From Candidatus Poribacteria bacterium (GTDB lineage: Bacteria; Poribacteria; WGA-4E; WGA-3G): DNA of 64,000 bases. The stretch spans positions 1 through 64,000 of the forward strand of contig JAJECN010000010.1 of assembly GCA_022821965.1 (NCBI GenBank), read 5' to 3'. The position numbers and the translations under genes are program-made. The notes under the pieces are model-generated. The model searched no databases, was not told the origin of the DNA, and saw nothing but the letters and a program-made list of their open reading frames with translations. This document shows, piece after piece, positions 59,803-64,000 of this stretch (position 1 is the first letter of the stretch; each line of letters opens with the position of its first letter).

Positions 59803-61698
59803 CTATCTTACCTGGGTGCCGAGCGGCATTTCTGTTTCAAGGGTTGCGAGGACTACGGAGTCACCGCTCCCCGCGAGAACCATACCTTGCGACTCAACAC
59901 CGCGAATGGTGGCAGGTTCTAAGTTCACGACGACTATTACCTGTTTTCCTATCAAGGTCTCTGGTGTATAGTGTTCAGCGATTCCTGCGACTAACTGCCG
60001 TTTTTCAGTGCCAAGGTTGACCTGCAATTTAAGGAGTCGATCAGCTCCTTCAATGGGCTCAGCAGCGAGGATACGTGCGACCCGAAGATCCAACTTTTGG
60101 AAATCAGCAAAGGAGACCAAGTCAGCTGTTTTTTCTTCCTTTTTTTGCTTCGGCTTGGCTGCTTTTTTCGGTTGCGGTTGTTCCTGTTTTTTGGTATCAA
60201 CGCGTGGGAAAATAGGTTTACCTCTGCTAACTGTTAAGCCAACAGGTAAACGTCCCCATTCTGCGACAGTATCAAATTCCGGTAAACCGATCTGTCTCTG
60301 AATTTTCTCAGCGGTGTCTGGAACAAAAGGCGAGATTAGCACAGAGATGAACCGCAATGCCTCTAAACTATTGTAAAGGATCGTGCCCATTCTCGGTTTC
60401 GTCTCCGGTTTTGCGAGGGTCCAGACCTGCGTCTGTTGGACATATCGATTGATGCGCCGCACAAACTCCCAGATAGTTTCTAACGCAGCGTCGAACGCGA
60501 ACACACTTATGTGCGCGTCTAATTGATCAATAGTAGTCTGCGCGATCGCTTCGATTTCATCGTCGAATTCCCCCGGTGTTGTCGGTGTGGGAATCCGCTC
60601 AAAGTTCTTGTTGACTAAACCGAGGACGCGATTGAGCAGGTTGCCGAGATCGTTCGCGAGATCAGCGTTGTAGCGGGCGTGCAAACGGGCAGGGCGGTAA
60701 TCACCATCGTTGCCGAAACTAAATTCGCGTAGGAGGTAATAACGGAATGCATCCAATCCGTATTGCGCGATGTCTGCATCCAAGTCAACGAAAATACCTC
60801 GCGTTTTACTCAACGCTTCGCCATCTTTCGTCATCATCCCGTGTGCGACGATCTGCTTGGGAAGTGGTAAGTCTACAGCCATCAACATTGCGGGCCAGAT
60901 CAGCGCATGGAAGCGGGTGATGTCCTTCCCCATCATGTGGACATCAGCGGGCCAAAAAGTGCGATACTGCTCGCTATCGGTTTCATAACCGAGTGCTGTC
61001 ATATAATTCATCAATGCTTCAATCCAGACGTAGACGATATGCTCAGGATCAAATGGTAAGGAAATTCCCCATGAGACAGAGGAGCGAGAGATGCTTATAT
61101 CTTCCAATCCGGAATCGAGTACACTCAAAAGCTCATTACGTCGAGCTGCTGGATAGACAAAGTCTGGATTTTCATGGAAATGCGCCAGTAAGCGATCTTG
61201 ATACTTGGAGAGTCTAAAGAAGTAGTTTTCTTCTTCGAGCCATTCCAAAGGCAATTTATGAATCGGGCAGATTTTTTCGGCTGTCAATTCTTTTTCTGGA
61301 ACAAACCGCTCACAGGGGAGGCAATAGTGTCCTTTATAAGTCCCTTTGTAGATATCTCCGCTGTCGTAGAGGGCAGTGAGGAATTTTTCCGCACCGCGTT
61401 TGTGCATATCGCTTGTCGTGCGCATGAAGATGTCGTGTGAGATATTCAGCCGTTTCCAAAATTTGATAAATGTAGGTGCTATTTTATCGCAATAATCTTG
61501 TGGGGTAAGTCCTGCCTCTTCAGCGGCTTTATGTATCTTTGCACCATGCTCATCAACGCCCGTCAAAAAGAACACCTCATCGCCTTTGAGGCGGTGATAG
61601 CGCGCCAAAGTATCTGCGACAATGGTACTATAACCGTGTCCCGCATGCGGTTCATCGTTGACGTAGTAGATGGGTGTGGTGATGTAAAATGCACTCAT
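59803..61698 (-). CDS. metG: Methionyl-tRNA synthetase with C-terminal tRNA-binding domain
   Basis: 631 residues. Class I signatures: HAGHGY in the HIGH position near residue 18, a zinc-type insert (CLPCERF...CPIHK), and MMTKDGEALSKTRG for KMSKS. The anticodon-binding helical domain follows (about 350-490), then a Lys-rich linker, and the C-terminal EMAP/Trbp111-type tRNA-binding domain (about 525-631; RVARILAAEPIEGADRLLKLQVNLGTEKRQLVAGIAEHYTPE). It charges methionine on tRNA and tRNAfMet. GGAAAGACG precedes the start. Operon with the AddB-like gene. Confidence 0.95.
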   Translation of the reverse strand: MSAFYITTPIYYVNDEPHAGHGYSTIVADTLARYHRLKGDEVFFLTGVDEHGAKIHKAAEEAGLTPQDYCDKIAPTFIKFWKRLNISHDIFMRTTSDMHKRGAEKFLTALYDSGDIYKGTYKGHYCLPCERFVPEKELTAEKICPIHKLPLEWLEEENYFFRLSKYQDRLLAHFHENPDFVYPAARRNELLSVLDSGLEDISISRSSVSWGISLPFDPEHIVYVWIEALMNYMTALGYETDSEQYRTFWPADVHMMGKDITRFHALIWPAMLMAVDLPLPKQIVAHGMMTKDGEALSKTRGIFVDLDADIAQYGLDAFRYYLLREFSFGNDGDYRPARLHARYNADLANDLGNLLNRVLGLVNKNFERIPTPTTPGEFDDEIEAIAQTTIDQLDAHISVFAFDAALETIWEFVRRINRYVQQTQVWTLAKPETKPRMGTILYNSLEALRFISVLISPFVPDTAEKIQRQIGLPEFDTVAEWGRLPVGLTVSRGKPIFPRVDTKKQEQPQPKKAAKPKQKKEEKTADLVSFADFQKLDLRVARILAAEPIEGADRLLKLQVNLGTEKRQLVAGIAEHYTPETLIGKQVIVVVNLEPATIRGVESQGMVLAGSGDSVVLATLETEMPLGTQVR

Positions 61699-61760
61699 CG
61701 TCTTTCCTTCTGTTTTTTTTGGGGTTCCCGTTCAGTCAGCATTGACTCATTTGTTAAGAA

Positions 61761-61789
61761 ATTATACCACGAGAAAGCCTCTTTGTCAA
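61761..61789 (-). promoter_or_regulatory. Consensus promoter of metG
   Basis: On the minus strand TTGACA (61784-61789) and TATAAT (61761-61766), both perfect, are 17 bases apart, about 60 bases upstream of the metG start. Confidence 0.85.
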
Positions 61790-61859
61790 TCTCTGTTTCT
61801 TGGCTATCAGTCATCGGCGGTCAGCAGTCGGTAGTTCGTCATCAAAGGAGAGGGAACAC

Positions 61860-62840
61860 TTATTTGAGTAATTTCAAACACATAACCTCTAAAGCCAAGG
61901 TAGCGTTTGTGTTTGTGTTTTCGATGAGGGATTTGGTGTCAAAGATAGTCTGGATGGCTTGCTGTATGCGCAGCCGAGAGTAGCGGGGAACAATCGCTCG
62001 GAGTTCGTCAAGGGAGTGAACGTGTGCTATGAGTTCGCTGGGCGCGCCCTGTTGTAAAAAGAGAAGATCGCGATACCACGTCACCAACTCATTTAAAGTC
62101 TCTGGGTTATCTTTGAAGTTTTCAGCGAGTTTGAACGCGGCTAATAGATTTGTCTCTTTGAGGATTTCTGGAACGCTCTCAGTGTGTATATCGCCTTTTT
62201 CAAGTTGTGTGAGTGCTTTTCCGATTGCGCCATCCGCTGCAATTGCGAGCGTCGTTGCTTGATCTGGTGCGACCGAAAATTTATTCACCAAAATTTCTGC
62301 TAACGCTTGTGTCGGCATTGGATGAAATTGGAGGATTTGGCACCGAGAACGGGTCGTAGGGAGCAATGCTTGGATGTTTGATGTAAGCAGAATTAAAACT
62401 GAGGCTGCAGGTGGCTCCTCCAACGTCTTGAGCAGACAGTTTTCCGCCTCTGGGTTCATCCGTTCTGTGTCTGCTAAAATATAGATTTTTCGCCTCGCTT
62501 CAAGGGGCTCATAGATAATCTGTTTCTGCAATTCTCGGATTTGTCCGATCTTCAGCAGACTCCCTTCAGGTCGGATGAACTGTAAATCCGGGTGGTTCCC
62601 GGAATCTACTTTTCGACAGGCGAGACATGTTCCGCACACCTGTCCCTTCCCAATAACGGGTGGGGACCCCGGTTGCGCCCCTTGTTGGCAAAGAATCAGT
62701 TGCGCAAAATAGCGAGCGACCGTTTCCTTTCCAACGCCTTCCGGTCCATAGAAAAGATACGCACCAGCAATACGATCCGATGCGACGGTTCGTTGGAGTT
62801 GTTCGACAATTTGTTGGTGTCCTATGATTGGATTTTGCAT
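61860..62840 (-). CDS. holB: DNA polymerase III delta-prime subunit
   Basis: 326 residues from ATG 62840 (GAAGGAAAA 5 bases before it; an in-frame ATG at 62867 is less good). IIGHQQIVEQLQRTVASDRIAGAYLFYGPEGVGKETVARYFAQ has the Walker A-like GPEGVGKE; the zinc module is CGTCLACRKVDSGNHPDL; and EAENCLLKTLEEPPAASVLILLTSN with the SRC arginine finger (TRSRCQILQF) follows. It is a clamp-loader subunit. It follows tmk by 46 bases, the usual tmk-holB pairing. Confidence 0.93.
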   Translation of the reverse strand: MQNPIIGHQQIVEQLQRTVASDRIAGAYLFYGPEGVGKETVARYFAQLILCQQGAQPGSPPVIGKGQVCGTCLACRKVDSGNHPDLQFIRPEGSLLKIGQIRELQKQIIYEPLEARRKIYILADTERMNPEAENCLLKTLEEPPAASVLILLTSNIQALLPTTRSRCQILQFHPMPTQALAEILVNKFSVAPDQATTLAIAADGAIGKALTQLEKGDIHTESVPEILKETNLLAAFKLAENFKDNPETLNELVTWYRDLLFLQQGAPSELIAHVHSLDELRAIVPRYSRLRIQQAIQTIFDTKSLIENTNTNATLALEVMCLKLLK

Positions 62841-62886
62841 TTTTCCTTCTTCATAACTTTCGCACACTTTACAAGCGTTTCGTCGT

Positions 62887-63501
62887 TTACCATACGTAGT
62901 CTTGATATTCAGCTAAGATCGCAGCGTGGACAGTATCTGGAGACTGTGTAGCGTCTATCAGTTTGATACGATGTGGGTTCGCTTTCGCGACGGATAGGTA
63001 TCCTTCGCGAACCTTCCGATGAGATTCCAACGACTCTCTGTCGAGACGGTCGCGGGGCACGCCTCCTTGCTGTTGGCGTGATAGTCCTATCTCTGGAGAC
63101 AGATCGAGGATAAAGGTGATGTCAGGTGTCAAGCCGTCAGTAGCAGTGTGATTTAATTGGTGAATAAACGCAAGGTCGATGTCCCCGCGATAGCCTTGAT
63201 ACGCCACAGTAGCATCAATAAACCTATCACAGATGACGGTTCGCTTCGCGTGTAATGCGGGACGTATGAGTTCGTTGACGTGTTGTGTGCGTGCGGCAGC
63301 TATCAGCAACAACTCTGTCATCGGTGTTATTCCATCTGATGTCAGAAAGATATCGCGAATTTGTTCAGAAATGTGTGTGCCGCCGGGTTCACGGGTGAGC
63401 AGAGCGTCCGGTCCCAGAACAGTTGCCAAGCGTTGTGATTGCGTCGTCTTACCTGACCCTTCTATACCTTCAAATGTAATAAAAATTCCACGTTGTGCCA
63501 T
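62887..63501 (-). CDS. tmk: Thymidylate kinase
   Basis: 204 residues from ATG 63501 (AAGGAA 10 bases upstream; the frame extends further but without a site). P-loop FEGIEGSGKTTQSQRL (Walker A), LLTREPGGTHISEQIRDI, the ICDRFIDATVAYQGY segment with the conserved DR, and the LID arginine region SRQQQGGVPRDRLDRES. It phosphorylates dTMP to dTDP. It is co-transcribed with holB downstream and probably with the lactonase-like gene upstream (110-base gap). Confidence 0.95.
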   Translation of the reverse strand: MAQRGIFITFEGIEGSGKTTQSQRLATVLGPDALLTREPGGTHISEQIRDIFLTSDGITPMTELLLIAAARTQHVNELIRPALHAKRTVICDRFIDATVAYQGYRGDIDLAFIHQLNHTATDGLTPDITFILDLSPEIGLSRQQQGGVPRDRLDRESLESHRKVREGYLSVAKANPHRIKLIDATQSPDTVHAAILAEYQDYVW

Positions 63502-63611
63502 TTTTTTGTTGTTCCTTGCGGTTAAACGACGTGCGATGGAACATTGACGATCCTTGATGACGAGCCGGCCGAGCACTACGTGTCGGACTCGGTTTATAGA
63601 TAAGGGGCAAA

Positions 63612-64000
63612 TCAGATAAAAAGCACCCACATAGGGTTTTCCCCAACAGCATAGGTGGTGAGAGGAGACAATGCTCCACTTTCCCGATTGATGCGGTAGG
63701 TAGCGAGTTTTCCTGAACCCTGCCCACCGACAAAGAGATAATTGCCAGTTCCGTCAATGTTGAAAACGCGCGGGGTGGGTTCGGTTAGTTGATGCCCGAT
63801 GGGAGTTAATTCGCCGCTCTCTTCATCGATTGCGAATCCTGCAATGCTGTCGTGCCCGCGATTGGAGACGTAGAGAAATGTTGCCTGTGGATCGATGTGA
63901 ATTTGAGCGCAAGTATTATCCGCATCAAAATCTGCGGGGAGCGTAGAGAGATCTTCTTGTAGGTCTATCAAGGTCCCCGGGTGCTCTTCTTCCCACAAGG
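63612..64000 (-). CDS. Lactonase-type seven-blade propeller protein, C-terminal part (runs off window)
   Basis: The frame is open to the right edge; at least 128 residues are seen. Repeated blades FLYVSNRGHDSIAGFAIDEESGELTPIGHQL, TPRVFNIDGTGNYLFVGGQGSGKLATYRINRESGALSPL and EVGENPMWV-like ending (AVGENPMWVLFI) are the C-terminal blades of the YkgB/Pgl 6-phosphogluconolactonase propeller family. Members open lactone rings in sugar metabolism, but many uncharacterised relatives exist. The start lies outside the window. Confidence 0.9.
   Translation of the reverse strand, partial: LWEEEHPGTLIDLQEDLSTLPADFDADNTCAQIHIDPQATFLYVSNRGHDSIAGFAIDEESGELTPIGHQLTEPTPRVFNIDGTGNYLFVGGQGSGKLATYRINRESGALSPLTTYAVGENPMWVLFI

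Noticed and set aside
1-64000. tRNA, rRNA, CRISPR or prophage
   Set aside because: No GGTTCGAATCC-type arm in a cloverleaf context, no rRNA-like sequence, no regularly spaced repeat array and no phage structural genes were seen on reading the gaps and gene set.

Overview
The window reads as a chromosomal segment of an uncultured, Gram-negative-type bacterium. Gene content (several phytanoyl-CoA-dioxygenase-like proteins, FG-GAP/propeller/HEAT-TPR secreted or membrane proteins, a subtilase with a T9SS-like tail, many ECF-type sigma factors with relatives nearby) is most consistent with Candidatus Poribacteria, the marine/sponge-associated lineage. That assignment rests on gene content only; there is no rRNA in the window. 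Recognisable sigma70-type promoters (mostly TTGACA-like, 17-18 bp, TATAAT-like) and good Shine-Dalgarno sites occur throughout. No tRNA, rRNA, CRISPR array or prophage was seen.

Layout. 1-5.4 kb is an accessory/defence region on the minus strand: an IS3-type transposase end, an AT-rich unknown protein whose stop may come from the IS end, and a type I restriction-modification hsdM-hsdS pair without hsdR. 5.5-8.4 kb is an ECF sigma factor followed by a DUF4097-like protein, a DUF2752 membrane protein and a small membrane protein. 8.5-16 kb holds housekeeping genes: an EamA-like membrane protein, a glycosyltransferase divergent from rpmB (L28), and a small antitoxin-like ORF-recJ-rel operon. 16.2-22.4 kb is the most unusual block: a sigma factor fused through one membrane span to an Asp-box beta-propeller, followed by a cysteine-less C39-like protein and a LamG/LolA-like protein. 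22.7-26.4 kb has a 7Fe-type ferredoxin, a DUF971 protein, a TolB-like propeller, a YkgJ cysteine-cluster protein and a cold-shock-domain protein that appears to carry two Sm/Hfq-like modules.

26.6-37 kb: amidohydrolase, mtnA, an acetolactate-synthase-like enzyme, a large subtilase, and a HEAT-TPR membrane protein. 37.2-42.7 kb: hicBA toxin-antitoxin with a 13-bp tandem repeat at its promoter, then an apparent operon of a peptide-type solute-binding protein, a 2-hydroxyacid dehydrogenase and two PhyH dioxygenases. 42.9-47.3 kb: a second C-terminally extended sigma factor with two ABC-2 type permeases lacking an ATPase. 47.4-51.8 kb: a third PhyH protein, a KOW/barrel-type unknown, a translationally coupled pair of tiny membrane proteins (one of only 30 residues), an FG-GAP protein and a GNAT acetyltransferase.

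51.8-55.8 kb is the branched-chain amino-acid operon ilvB-ilvN-ilvC with a consensus promoter, a T-box leader with its terminator, and an end terminator made from a dispersed repeat. 55.9-64 kb holds sodA, an AddB-like nuclease downstream of metG, tmk-holB, and the start-truncated (window edge) end of a lactonase-type propeller gene. Several families of short dispersed intergenic repeats recur; at least one family forms working-looking terminators.
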